Shown here piece by piece: positions 16,023 to 25,078 of a stretch of DNA of 61,217 bases. The DNA comes from Acidobacteriota bacterium (GTDB lineage: Bacteria; Acidobacteriota; Terriglobia; Acidiferrales; UBA7541). How positions within the stretch are numbered: position 1 is the stretch's first letter; every line of letters starts with the position of its first letter. The stretch is taken from contig DAHUXN010000058.1 in the NCBI GenBank assembly GCA_027307115.1, positions 1 to 61,217 of the forward strand, given 5' to 3'. Both the position numbers and the translations under genes were made by a program. The notes beneath the pieces were generated by a model. It worked only from the letters and a program-made list of their open reading frames with translations, was not told the DNA's origin and ran no database searches.

Positions 16023-18326
16023 GTGAGTTCAATGCCAAATGTTCCGCGTGGCAAGAGCTTTGCAATCGCAATCGCGGTGTATGCGTTGATCATTTGCCTG
16101 ACGGCGATTCGTTCGCGGCCTCCGTCTGCGAAAGGGGCGGACGCTCCAGCGGATGAATTTTCAGGCGCGCGGGCGTGGAGTGTTCTGCAAGAACTGGTTG
16201 GCGACGGCGTGCCGCATCCTGTGGGTAGCGAGCAGAGCAGCGTGGTGCGTGCGCGCATTGTTTCCGAGTTGACGCAACTTGGCTATCAGCCGCAAGTCCG
16301 CGGTGGCTTTGCGTGCGACGCGTATGGGACATGTGCCGAAGTAAAGAACGTGGTTGCGCGTCTCGACGGGCGGGAATCCGGCGCCGCGGTGATGGTGGCG
16401 GCGCATTACGATTCTGTTCCCGCGGGCCCGGGGGCTTCCGACGACGGAGTTGGCGCCGCGAGCGTTCTGGAAATTGCGCGCGCGCTGAAGATGTCCGCGC
16501 CTCCGAGGCATCCGGTAATTTTTCTGATCGACGAAGGCGAAGAGGCGGGCCTGTTGGGTGCGGAAGCTTTTGTGGCAGGGGATCCGTGGGCGAAGGACGT
16601 GCGCGCTGCGGTGAACATGGATAATCGCGGCACTTCCGGACCGAGCGCGATGTTCGAGACGGGCAGCGCGAATGGCTGGTTGATGCGGATGTATGCGGGA
16701 GCCGTGCGTCATCCGGACGCGACGTCGATTTTCTACGCGGTTTACAAGCTGCTGCCGAACGACACGGATTTCACGGTGTTCAAGCGCGCAGGATATCAGG
16801 GATTCAATTTTGCGTTCATTGGCGACGTGGCGCACTACCACACTCCGCTCGATGATTTCGCGAACGCGAGCGCGAACAGCATTCAACAAGAGGGCGGCAG
16901 CGCACTGACGGCTCTGCGCGCGTTGGCGAATTCGAATCTGCAATTCGGCGGCGATTCCGAGGCAGTGTTTTTCGACCTGTTTGGTTGGAAGACGATTTGG
17001 TGGCCGGCGCAGAAGACTATTTATTTTGCCGCGCTGTCTCTGGCGCTGCTGATCCTTGAAATCGTGATTCTGCTGCGCCGCGAGCAAATGCGGATGAAGA
17101 ATTTGCTGTGGGGAGTTGTCATCTGGCCTGTGATGATTATCGCCAGCGGCATATTCGGGGGGACTTTGTACTTCCTGCTTCGAGCAGCAGGCGCGTTGCC
17201 GACGCCATGGGTTGCGCATCCGGTGCCGATGCTCATTGCATTTTGGGCGTTAGGATTTTTGGTTGCGGCGACTCTTGGTCTGACCTTCTGGCGATTCGCA
17301 GGCTTCTGGGGGTTATGGAGCGGCGTGTGGATTTGGTGGGTGATGGCCGCGGTTGTCCTGGGACTGCTGGCTCCGGCGTACAGTTACATTTTCGTGGTGC
17401 CGGCGCTGGCGGCGGGGATTTGCGGGTTGGCAATACTTTTTGAGCGAAGCGATGGAGGCTTTGCGGGTGCAGTCGCCGCAATTGTTCCGACGATAGTTGC
17501 TGCCGCGATTGCAATCGAGGCGATATGGTTTCTGTACGACGCGCTGGGCGGGATCTCGCTGATTGTTATTACAATACTCGTCGCGCTGATTTCAACGCCG
17601 ATCGCGCCGTTGGCCGGGACTGTTTCGGCAGGCAAGCGATGGTTTGTTCCTGGCGTTTTGTTGGCTGCCGTGATCATCGGCGCGGGAGTCGCTCTATTTA
17701 TGCCTTTTTTCTCGGCGAGCTCGCCAGAGAGTCTTAATCTCGAATATTTTCAGAATGCCGACAGCGGTAAGACCTACTGGATGGCCAATCCTGCATCGGA
17801 GCGGCTGCCGCGCAGTCTAATCAACGTGGGGAATTTCTCAAATAAAAAGATGGTGGTTTATCCGTGGAGTGCGAAGGGCGCGTTCGCTGCGGATGCGCCG
17901 ATATTGAATTTAGCTTCGCCAGTGTTGACGGTGCGGAGCGTATCGTCTTCGGGCGGGAAATGGCGCTATGACGTCCTGGTGCGGTCGCCGCGCGGCGCGC
18001 CGGTGATCTCGCTCGCGTTTCCGCCGGATGCGGGTGTCGAATCGGTGTCAATGCAAGGACAGGCGATTCCGGAACTGGCGCCGCGCATGCTTCGTTACAC
18101 GCATGGCTGGCGACCGTACACGTGCAGGAGCTCGCCCGCTGGAGGGATTGAGATGCAATTCACGGCGGCGAGCGCGAAGCCCGTGCAATTATTTTTGCTC
18201 GATGAAAGTTTCGGCCTGCCGCCGCAGGGAGCATTTTTGCAACGTGCGCGGCCAGCGACGACTGTGCCCATTCAAGACGGAGACGCGACTTTGGTCATGC
18301 GGCACGTCACGCTCAAGCCTCAGTAG
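16023..18326 (+). CDS. M28 family zinc peptidase with multipass membrane domain
   Basis: 767 residues. An N-terminal membrane anchor (FAIAIAVYALIICLTAIRS) is followed by an M28 domain: AAHYDSVPAGPGASDDGVGA holds the first His and bridging Asp ligands, LIDEGEEAGLLGAEAF the catalytic and metal Glu, and a later HYHTPLDD the last His. From about residue 330 come eight or so membrane helices, then a C-terminal extracytoplasmic beta domain. This layout is like the ER/vacuolar Fxna-type M28 peptidases. GTG 16023 has GGAG 5 nt upstream; ATG 16032 is the alternative. It is probably an aminopeptidase facing the periplasm. Confidence 0.9.
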   Translation: MSSMPNVPRGKSFAIAIAVYALIICLTAIRSRPPSAKGADAPADEFSGARAWSVLQELVGDGVPHPVGSEQSSVVRARIVSELTQLGYQPQVRGGFACDAYGTCAEVKNVVARLDGRESGAAVMVAAHYDSVPAGPGASDDGVGAASVLEIARALKMSAPPRHPVIFLIDEGEEAGLLGAEAFVAGDPWAKDVRAAVNMDNRGTSGPSAMFETGSANGWLMRMYAGAVRHPDATSIFYAVYKLLPNDTDFTVFKRAGYQGFNFAFIGDVAHYHTPLDDFANASANSIQQEGGSALTALRALANSNLQFGGDSEAVFFDLFGWKTIWWPAQKTIYFAALSLALLILEIVILLRREQMRMKNLLWGVVIWPVMIIASGIFGGTLYFLLRAAGALPTPWVAHPVPMLIAFWALGFLVAATLGLTFWRFAGFWGLWSGVWIWWVMAAVVLGLLAPAYSYIFVVPALAAGICGLAILFERSDGGFAGAVAAIVPTIVAAAIAIEAIWFLYDALGGISLIVITILVALISTPIAPLAGTVSAGKRWFVPGVLLAAVIIGAGVALFMPFFSASSPESLNLEYFQNADSGKTYWMANPASERLPRSLINVGNFSNKKMVVYPWSAKGAFAADAPILNLASPVLTVRSVSSSGGKWRYDVLVRSPRGAPVISLAFPPDAGVESVSMQGQAIPELAPRMLRYTHGWRPYTCRSSPAGGIEMQFTAASAKPVQLFLLDESFGLPPQGAFLQRARPATTVPIQDGDATLVMRHVTLKPQ

Positions 18327-18351
18327 AGGCTCCTTCTCGGATAGATGTCGC

Positions 18352-18738
18352 TCAGAATCCGCGACTCCTGACATACAGCATAAGGCCCCCGCCCAGAATC
18401 AGCACGATGAGCAAAACGAAATAAAGAACCATTGCTCGGTACGGCCAACCCGCGATACTGCGAGAAGAAACCACACTCCGGAGCGATAGGCCGGACGCAA
18501 CCAAACCATCCAAACACCATAGCAGTAGGACAATGTCAAAAAACGTGTATCTCAATTGGGGGTAGATATAGAGGCCCGGGTCGGCAGCCTTCAGCTTAGG
18601 GGACAGCCAGTAGTCCCAATAGTCGCGCCGAAGAGTTGCGTACAACAGAAGACCCGACACTAACGCTATCGCCACGGCCAACGGGACGCGCAGCCATCGG
18701 TGTTCAAGAAGTCTTTCTAGCCCTGCAGTCAGGCTCAT
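18352..18738 (-). CDS. Small membrane protein of unknown function
   Basis: 128 residues from ATG 18738 (an in-frame TTG lies 9 nt upstream). Three hydrophobic segments are visible: LAVAIALVSGLLLYATL, FFDIVLLLWCLDGLVASGL and MVLYFVLLIVLILGGGLMLYV, with a YWDYW aromatic patch between the first two and a basic end. I do not recognise the family. No clear Shine-Dalgarno. It is convergent with the M28 peptidase gene. Confidence 0.65.
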   Translation of the reverse strand: MSLTAGLERLLEHRWLRVPLAVAIALVSGLLLYATLRRDYWDYWLSPKLKAADPGLYIYPQLRYTFFDIVLLLWCLDGLVASGLSLRSVVSSRSIAGWPYRAMVLYFVLLIVLILGGGLMLYVRSRGF

Positions 18739-18840
18739 GTTGAACAATTCTGGTCCATTCTAGACAAGGCCGCAAGGGGTCGGTAGTGCCTGGTCAACGC
18801 GGCAACCGGAAACTGAGTCGCTACAGCATTCCCTGCCCGT

Positions 18841-18869
18841 TTGCCAGCCGATAGAGGCTCGGCTAGAAT
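18841..18869 (+). promoter_or_regulatory. sigma-70-type promoter of cysS
   Basis: TTGCCA (18841-18846), 17-bp spacer, TAGAAT (18864-18869). Confidence 0.65.
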
Positions 18870-18904
18870 GGCCAGTTCACAGAGCAGAGATTTTTTCGCG
18901 AAGG

Positions 18905-20404
18905 GTGACGCAGAATCTGATGAGCGAATCACGCACTGTGCAGAAGACGGAGAAGAGCGCTGGGATGGGCGAAATCCTGCTCGAAAACACGTTGAGCAAC
19001 CGCAAAGAGGTTTTTGTGCCGCTGCATCCTGGCGAAGTCCGCATGTACACGTGCGGGCCGACCGTATACGACTACGCGCACATCGGAAATTACCGGACGT
19101 TCGTGTTTCAGGATATTTTGCGGCGATTTCTGCGCTCGCGCGGCTTTCGCATGAACCATGTGATGAATCTGACGGACGTCGACGACCGAATTATCCAAAA
19201 TGCGGCGGAAAAGGGCATCAGCATTTTTGATTACACGGCGAAATACATTCAGGCGTTCAAGGAAGACATGGCCGCGTTGAGCCTGGAAACGCCGGAGCAC
19301 CTGATTCGCGCGACGGATCACATCGACGATATGGTCACGCTGATCGAGAAGCTGGATACGAAAGGGATGACGTACCGCAGCGACGGGTCGATCTACTACC
19401 GTATCGCGAAATTTCCCGATTACGGCAAGCTGTCGAAAGTGGATTTAAGCGGAATTCAAGCGGGCGCGCGCGTGGAAGTGGACCGTTACGAGAAAGCGGA
19501 CGCGCGGGATTTCGCGTTGTGGAAATCGCCGAAGCCGGGCGAGCATTTCTGGGAAACGCGCATCGGGCCGGGGCGTCCGGGGTGGCACATTGAATGCTCG
19601 GCGATGGCGATGAAATATCTGGGCGAGACGCTGGACATTCACACGGGCGGGGTGGATTTGACTTTTCCGCACCACGAAAACGAGATTGCGCAGAGCGAAG
19701 GCGTGACCGGCCATCCGTTTGTCAAATACTGGCTGCACGCGGAGCATTTGATTATTGACGGCGAGAAGATGTCGAAGTCGCTGGGGAATTTCTATACGCT
19801 GCGCGATTTGCTGAAGAAGGGCCACAAACCGTCGACGATTCGCTACATGCTCGCTTCGGTGCCTTACCGGCGGCAGCTTAATTTTACAGGAGAGAGCATC
19901 CAGCAAGCGGCCAGCTCGGTGGAGCGGCTGCGGAATTTTGTGGCGCGAATTAAGGAAGGGAAGTTTCCAGCGGACGCGAATCCGGGGATGGCTGCGCGGG
20001 CGCAAAAAGCCGAAGCGGATTTTGAGGCGGGGCTTGCTGATGATTTGAACACGGCGGTGGCGTTGGCGGCGATATTTGATCTGGTGCGCGATGTGAACAC
20101 AGCCATCGACCGCGGAGAGTTTCGCCAACAGGACGCGCCGCGCGTGCTGGCCGCGATGGAAAAATTTGACGCGATTTTCGCCATAATTGAAGATAACGAT
20201 GCGGCGAAGGTTCGCGCGCTGGGATTTGAATCGGATGCGCCGGAGATGAGTGCGGCGGAAATCGACGGGCTGGTTGCGGAACGCCAGCAGGCGCGCAAGG
20301 AACGGAACTTCAAACGCGCTGACGAGATCCGCCAGGAGCTTGCGGAACGTGGTATTCTTCTGGAAGATACCCGCGAAGGCGGGATTCGCTGGAAAAAAAA
20401 GTGA
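18905..20404 (+). CDS. cysS: Cysteinyl-tRNA synthetase
   Basis: Charges tRNA-Cys. Class I signature appears as HIGN at residues 59-62 (HIGH in most families, HxGN common in CysRS) and KMSKS at 288-292. The four zinc ligands of CysRS are in place: Cys50 in TCGPT, Cys231 in HIECS, and His256 and Glu260 in FPHHENE. The length of 499 is slightly long because of the N-terminus; GTG 18905, ATG 18920 and ATG 18965 are all possible starts and none has a clear ribosome site at good spacing. A sigma-70 promoter ends at 18869. A tRNA-Cys gene lies about 9 kb downstream. Confidence 0.95.
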   Translation: MTQNLMSESRTVQKTEKSAGMGEILLENTLSNRKEVFVPLHPGEVRMYTCGPTVYDYAHIGNYRTFVFQDILRRFLRSRGFRMNHVMNLTDVDDRIIQNAAEKGISIFDYTAKYIQAFKEDMAALSLETPEHLIRATDHIDDMVTLIEKLDTKGMTYRSDGSIYYRIAKFPDYGKLSKVDLSGIQAGARVEVDRYEKADARDFALWKSPKPGEHFWETRIGPGRPGWHIECSAMAMKYLGETLDIHTGGVDLTFPHHENEIAQSEGVTGHPFVKYWLHAEHLIIDGEKMSKSLGNFYTLRDLLKKGHKPSTIRYMLASVPYRRQLNFTGESIQQAASSVERLRNFVARIKEGKFPADANPGMAARAQKAEADFEAGLADDLNTAVALAAIFDLVRDVNTAIDRGEFRQQDAPRVLAAMEKFDAIFAIIEDNDAAKVRALGFESDAPEMSAAEIDGLVAERQQARKERNFKRADEIRQELAERGILLEDTREGGIRWKKK

Positions 20405-20551
20405 ACCTACAATTTCAAACTCCGACCTCGTGGCACAGTGTGCCTTCCCGCCAGAGGCCCAGCCTGTTTGGCGTTGACTAGCAACCCTTCCTCCATTTGC
20501 ACGGCGCTGCTGCCGGCCGCGGAGCAAAAAATCCAAATTCAGGAGGAAGAA

Positions 20552-21898
20552 ATGAAGAGAGCTACAGGTTGGAAACTGCCTCGTTTAGCGACGAAGCTGC
20601 CAGGACCGAAAGCCAAGAAGCTCGTTGGAAGAGATGCGAAATTTGTTTCGTCGTCGTATACGCGAAGTTATCCGCTGGTGGCGAAGCGCGGGCGCGGAGC
20701 GGTGATCGAAGATGTCGACGGCAACCGTTTTCTCGATTTCGCGGCGGGAATCGCAGTCGTCGCGACGGGCCATTGCCATCCGGCCGTTGTCGCCGCGATT
20801 CAGAAACAGGCTGCGCAACTGATTCACATGTCGGGCACGGATTTTTATTACGAGAACATGGTGGAGTTGGCGGAGAAGCTGGCATCCATCGCGCCCGGGA
20901 AAGACGCCAAGCGCGTTTACTTCGGCAATTCGGGCACCGAAGCGATCGAAGCGGCAATGAAGTTGGCGCGCTATCACACCAAGCGTGACAAATTCATCGC
21001 GTTTTATGGATGCTTTCACGGGCGCACGATGGGCTCGCTGTCTCTGACCGCAAGTAAATCCGTTCAGCGCAAGGGATTCGGGCCACTGCTCGGCGGCGTG
21101 GCGCACATTCCGTATCCGAATCCGTACCGCGACCCGGGCCAGAGTGAGGAGTCTTCGACGGAACAGTGTCTGGAATTTCTCGAAGACCAGGTATTTCATC
21201 GTTTGACTGACCCTGCCGATGTGGCGGCGATTTTTGTGGAGCCGATTCAAGGCGAAGGCGGATACGTCTCGGCGCCGGCGGCGTTTCTGCGGGAGTTGCA
21301 GAGGATTTGCCGGAAGCACGGGATTCTGCTTGTCGCCGACGAAGTGCAGTGCGGAATGGGGCGAACCGGGAAGTGGTGGGCATCGGACCACGCGGGGATC
21401 GATCCCGATATTGTTTGTGTTGCCAAGGGAATCGCGTCGGGCATGCCGCTGTGCGCGACGATTGCACGCGCGAGTATCATGAACTGGCCGCCGGGCGCGC
21501 ACGCTTCGACGTTTGGAGGCAATCCGATTTGCGTGGCGGCATCGCTGGCGACGATTGATCTCGTGGAACGGAAATACATGGTGAACGCGAGGAATATGGG
21601 TGAGTTCATCATGGAATCGCTGGCCGATTGGAATGAGCGCTATCCGATTGTTGGAGATGTTCGCGGCAAGGGGTTGATGATTGGAATCGAAATCGTGCGC
21701 GACCAAAACACAAAAGAGAAGGCGCCTGACTTGCGGAACAAAATCGTGGACCGGGCGTTTTACAAAGGGTTGTTGATTCTCGGCGCGGGCGAAAATTCAA
21801 TACGGTTGGCGCCGCCGCTTGTGATTGACGAAGAACAGGCGGAACATGCTGTTCGCACGCTTGGGCAGTGTATAGAGGAAGTGCAGCGGTCGCGTTAG
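20552..21898 (+). CDS. Class III aminotransferase (acetylornithine/GABA/4-aminobutyrate type)
   Basis: PLP enzyme of 448 residues from ATG 20552, which has AGGAGG 5 nt upstream; the longer open frame is not needed. GNSGTEAIEAAMKLAR is the phosphate-binding region, FYGCFHGRT the PLP-stacking region, VADEVQCGMGRTGK the Asp that binds the pyridine nitrogen, and CVAKGIASGMPL the Schiff-base Lys; STFGGNPI is the conserved C-terminal loop. The N-terminal extension of about 30 basic residues is like GABA or lysine-epsilon aminotransferase-like archaeal/acidobacterial members. The exact substrate is not clear. No arginine genes are near. Confidence 0.88.
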   Translation: MKRATGWKLPRLATKLPGPKAKKLVGRDAKFVSSSYTRSYPLVAKRGRGAVIEDVDGNRFLDFAAGIAVVATGHCHPAVVAAIQKQAAQLIHMSGTDFYYENMVELAEKLASIAPGKDAKRVYFGNSGTEAIEAAMKLARYHTKRDKFIAFYGCFHGRTMGSLSLTASKSVQRKGFGPLLGGVAHIPYPNPYRDPGQSEESSTEQCLEFLEDQVFHRLTDPADVAAIFVEPIQGEGGYVSAPAAFLRELQRICRKHGILLVADEVQCGMGRTGKWWASDHAGIDPDIVCVAKGIASGMPLCATIARASIMNWPPGAHASTFGGNPICVAASLATIDLVERKYMVNARNMGEFIMESLADWNERYPIVGDVRGKGLMIGIEIVRDQNTKEKAPDLRNKIVDRAFYKGLLILGAGENSIRLAPPLVIDEEQAEHAVRTLGQCIEEVQRSR

Positions 21899-22005
21899 CG
21901 GGTTGTTGAAAAATACCAGATGCAGGCACCGCAAGTTCGGCTGCTTGTGTCTTGCCGGAACCGACCGTGGCATTGGTGCACGGGCACAAGACAGGAGGAG
22001 AAAGA

Positions 22006-22968
22006 TTGAAGGCTGCTGTACTGCATGAGCTCGGGAAAGCACCGCGATTCGAGGAGTTTGCTGAGCCGATACCCGGCAAGGATGAGGCGGTTGTGCGCGT
22101 CCGTATGGCGTCACTCAAAGCCATCGACAAACAGCTTGCCAGCGGCTCGCACTATGCCAGCCCCCGTGAATTACCTGTGGTGTGCGGAGTGGATGGAGTT
22201 GGGGACCTCGAGGACGGCACGCGGGTATTCTTTGGTGGGCCGAGACGGCCTTATGGAGCCATGGCAGAGCACACCGTGGTACCACGCGCGTTTTGCTTCC
22301 CTATTTCCTCCGGTATTCATGATGACACCGCGGCGGCGCTACCGAACCCAGGTGTTTCTGCTTGGCTATCACTCACGCACCGCGCGAAACTTGTGCCGGG
22401 CGAGACGGTGCTCATCCTGGGCGCAACAGGAGTCACAGGACAGCTCGCAGTGCAAGTCGCAAAACTGCTCGGGGCGAGGCGCGTGACAGGTGCGGGACGC
22501 AACGAGCGCGCGCTCGGCAGGTTGCGCGAACTGGGTGCGGATGCGACGATACAGCTTGACCAGCCCGCCGACTCCCTGAAGGAGGCATTCGCGCGCGAGG
22601 CGGGAGACTCGGGTTTTGACGTCATTATCGACTACTTGTGGGGGCGCCCTACGGAGGCCGTGCTTGCGGCGATTACAAAGCCGGAATTTGCCGTAGTAAC
22701 GAAGGAGACGCGTTTAGTACAGGCGGGCGAGAGTGCTGGACCGACAATCTTGTTGCCCGCAGCGGTCTTACGCAGCACGGCATTGACGATCCTCGGGACT
22801 GCGGGGGTACCTTCACGCGAGATATTGATGGATGCCATGCAGCAGGTTATGGCGCGGGCGGCGCGCGGGGAACTTCGCATCGAGACCGAGCAAGTTCCGC
22901 TCGCAGAGATTGAGAGAGTGTGGCAACAGCGGGAGCGATCCGGTTGCAGAATCGTGGTGAAACCGTGA
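22006..22968 (+). CDS. Zinc-less alcohol dehydrogenase / quinone oxidoreductase family protein
   Basis: 320 residues from TTG 22006; a perfect AGGAGG 7 nt upstream fixes this start although the frame is open to 21952. It belongs to the medium-chain dehydrogenase superfamily: an N-terminal GroES-like part (KAAVLHELGKAPRFEEF) and a Rossmann domain with ILGATGVTGQLAVQVAKLLGA. No structural or catalytic zinc ligands are seen, as in quinone oxidoreductase members. Likely an NADPH-dependent reductase of quinones or enones. It sits rightward between the aminotransferase and methyltransferase genes. Confidence 0.85.
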   Translation: MKAAVLHELGKAPRFEEFAEPIPGKDEAVVRVRMASLKAIDKQLASGSHYASPRELPVVCGVDGVGDLEDGTRVFFGGPRRPYGAMAEHTVVPRAFCFPISSGIHDDTAAALPNPGVSAWLSLTHRAKLVPGETVLILGATGVTGQLAVQVAKLLGARRVTGAGRNERALGRLRELGADATIQLDQPADSLKEAFAREAGDSGFDVIIDYLWGRPTEAVLAAITKPEFAVVTKETRLVQAGESAGPTILLPAAVLRSTALTILGTAGVPSREILMDAMQQVMARAARGELRIETEQVPLAEIERVWQQRERSGCRIVVKP

Positions 22969-23036
22969 GCTGGCCGAGAATAGACGGACAGATCGCCGGT
23001 CCTCTAGAGCGTTAGAAACCTTTGTTAGGAGAAGAA

Positions 23037-23573
23037 TTGCCTCGTATTTTGGATGTCGGTTGCGGTCAGCAAAAATATCCGGGCGCGATTGGTATTGATA
23101 TGAACCCGGACACTGCGGCCGATGTCCTTTGCCATTTGGATGAAGGCTCATTGCCGTTTCGCGACAACGCCTTCGACGAAGTCCATGCGACGCATTTGAT
23201 CGAGCACGTCGACAACATTATTCGCACCGTTGAGGAATTTCACCGTGTAACGCGCGCGGGCGGGATTATCGTGCTGATCACGCCGCATTACACGGACTTC
23301 AGTTCTTTTTGCGACCCAACTCACAAGTGGCATTTGAATAGTTTCTCGTTCCGGTATTTTTACCCCGAGGGAATTCACGGCCACGACCACTGGTATTCTC
23401 GCGTTCGCTTGCGGCAGCGGCGGCTTCGCGTGAGGTTGTTGCAGTTGTGGCGGTATTTGGGGTTCGAATTTCTGGTCAACCATTCGGTGCGTTTCCGGCG
23501 ATTTTGGGAATTCTATTTGTGCTATGTGATTCGCGGAAAAGTGATGGAATTCGAGTTAGAGGTTATAAAATAG
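23037..23573 (+). CDS. Class I SAM-dependent methyltransferase
   Basis: 178 residues from TTG 23037, with AGGAG 4 nt upstream; TTG 23022 is upstream of that ribosome site. SAM motif I is RILDVGCGQQKYPGAIGID at the very N-terminus, and the motif II/III region is DEVHATHLIEHVDN with an RVTRAGGIIVLITPHY strand. It matches methyltransferase domain type 11. Substrate unknown. Its stop is 4 nt before the YraN start, so the two are co-transcribed. Confidence 0.83.
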   Translation: MPRILDVGCGQQKYPGAIGIDMNPDTAADVLCHLDEGSLPFRDNAFDEVHATHLIEHVDNIIRTVEEFHRVTRAGGIIVLITPHYTDFSSFCDPTHKWHLNSFSFRYFYPEGIHGHDHWYSRVRLRQRRLRVRLLQLWRYLGFEFLVNHSVRFRRFWEFYLCYVIRGKVMEFELEVIK

Positions 23574-23577
23574 GAAA

Positions 23578-24045
23578 GTGCCGCTGATTTCGCGAGCGAT
23601 TTTTGGCTGTGTGCGCTTTGCGGCTCGCCATGGGCTGGCTGAATCGCACGATGGGGAATCATCGAAAGACGCGGCGCGCCGGACTGGAATTCACGGCGAG
23701 ACATACGCGTATTGGTATTTGCGAAGGCACGGATACGTTTTCGTAGCGCGGAATTACCGGATTCCGGACGATAAAGGCGAAATCGATTTGGTGGGCTACG
23801 ATGGGTCTGTACTGGCTTTTGTAGAAGTGAAGACGCGGACTGGAACGGAAGAGCATCCGGGGCAACCCGAAGAAGCCATAACTGCCGAAAAGCGCAGGCA
23901 TCTGGAACGAATGGCAAAGCGATTCATGGCCGAGCGGCGTGCGCGCGACGTTTCCTGGCGGTTCGATCTTGTGGCGATTGAGAGCCGTGCCGGGCGAGCG
24001 CCGGAGGTTCGTCTGTACAAGAATGCCTTTGCAGCAGGGAATTGA
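23578..24045 (+). CDS. YraN/UPF0102 family nuclease-fold protein
   Basis: 155 residues; family members are 115-130, so the N-terminus has about 35 extra residues before GIHGETYAYWYLRRHGY. The PD-(D/E)XK-like core is visible: GEIDLVGYDGSVLAFVEVKTR contains the Asp, Glu and Lys of this nuclease fold. The cellular job of YraN is not firmly known; a Holliday-junction-like or DNA repair role is inferred from the fold. GTG 23578 has AGGAA just upstream. Confidence 0.88.
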   Translation: MPLISRAIFGCVRFAARHGLAESHDGESSKDAARRTGIHGETYAYWYLRRHGYVFVARNYRIPDDKGEIDLVGYDGSVLAFVEVKTRTGTEEHPGQPEEAITAEKRRHLERMAKRFMAERRARDVSWRFDLVAIESRAGRAPEVRLYKNAFAAGN

Positions 24046-24073
24046 AATTTCACTCGGTGAGAGGGAGTAAAGA

Positions 24074-25075
24074 TTGCCCGATCTACGTAAGGATCCGATA
24101 ACAGGCCGGTGGGTGATTATTTCGAGCGAGCGCGGCAAAAGGCCGTCCGATTTCGTCCGCGAGAGCGTGCAGATGAAAGGGGGCTCGTTCTGCCCGTTCT
24201 GTCCTGGCAACGAGATGAAAACGCCGCCGGAGATTCTGGCCTATGGAAGAAACGGAAGCGGAAAGGACACGCCGGGGTGGACCGTGCGCGTGGTTCCGAA
24301 TAAATTTCCGGCGCTTGGGATTGAAGGAAATCTCGACCGGCAAGGCGAGGGATTGTTCGACCGCATGAACGGAATCGGCGCGCATGAAGTGATTATTGAA
24401 ACGCCGGACCATCAAAGCACACTCGCGATGCTGCCGGAAAAAGCTCTCGAGGAAGTGCTGTGGGCGTACCGTGATCGCGTTCTGGACCTGAAAAATGACA
24501 AACGCTTTCGATATATCCTGCTGTTCAAGAACCACGGTGAAGCGGCGGGAGCGTCACTTGAGCACACGCATTCCCAATTGATCGCCCTGCCGATTGTCCC
24601 GAAGCGCGTCCGCGAGGAAGTAGATAATTCCCGGCGGTACTTCGACGTGAAAGAAAGGTGCATTTTCTGCGACATGATCCGGCAGGAAATCGAGACCGGC
24701 ACGCGCGTGATTCTCAGCAATGACCAGTTCATCGCGTTGGCTCCGTACGCGCCGCGATTTCCCTTCGAGACGTGGATTCTGCCGCTGCAGCACCACTCGT
24801 CATTCGAAAATCAAGCGAGTCCGGTTTACACGAGCCTGGCAAAACTGTTTCACGATTTCCTGGGCCGGCTGGACGCGGTGCTGAACCGGCCTGCATACAA
24901 TTACGTAATCCACACGTCGCCGATCGGGGAGGAGATCAACGATCATTATCACTGGCATGTGGAAATGATGCCGAAGCTAACGCGCGTGGCAGGGTTCGAG
25001 TGGGGAACGGGTTTTTATATCAATCCCACGCCACCGGAAGAGGCTGCGCGGTTTCTGCGCGAGGCCCAACCTTAA
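24074..25075 (+). CDS. galT: Galactose-1-phosphate uridylyltransferase
   Basis: Transfers UMP between UDP-glucose and galactose-1-phosphate (Leloir pathway). 333 residues, start TTG 24074 with GGGAG 6 nt upstream. The nucleophile region is EHTHSQLIALP, the HxHxQ-type motif with the middle His as nucleophile; CPFCPGNE near residue 41 and CIFCDMI near 196 are zinc-type Cys pairs; NDHYHWHVEMMP is the C-terminal HIT-like motif. No galK or galE is nearby, so the true nucleotide-sugar substrate could differ. It ends 3 bp from the convergent HD-GYP gene. Confidence 0.9.
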   Translation: MPDLRKDPITGRWVIISSERGKRPSDFVRESVQMKGGSFCPFCPGNEMKTPPEILAYGRNGSGKDTPGWTVRVVPNKFPALGIEGNLDRQGEGLFDRMNGIGAHEVIIETPDHQSTLAMLPEKALEEVLWAYRDRVLDLKNDKRFRYILLFKNHGEAAGASLEHTHSQLIALPIVPKRVREEVDNSRRYFDVKERCIFCDMIRQEIETGTRVILSNDQFIALAPYAPRFPFETWILPLQHHSSFENQASPVYTSLAKLFHDFLGRLDAVLNRPAYNYVIHTSPIGEEINDHYHWHVEMMPKLTRVAGFEWGTGFYINPTPPEEAARFLREAQP

Positions 25076-25078
25076 GAG

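Noticed and set aside
19445-20536. 363-codon open frame antisense to cysS
   Set aside because: Arg/His-rich composition typical of antisense high-GC DNA; cysS carries all expected motifs.
20585-21706. 373-codon open frame antisense to the class III aminotransferase
   Set aside because: Same reason: Arg-rich, no motif, and the sense gene is complete.
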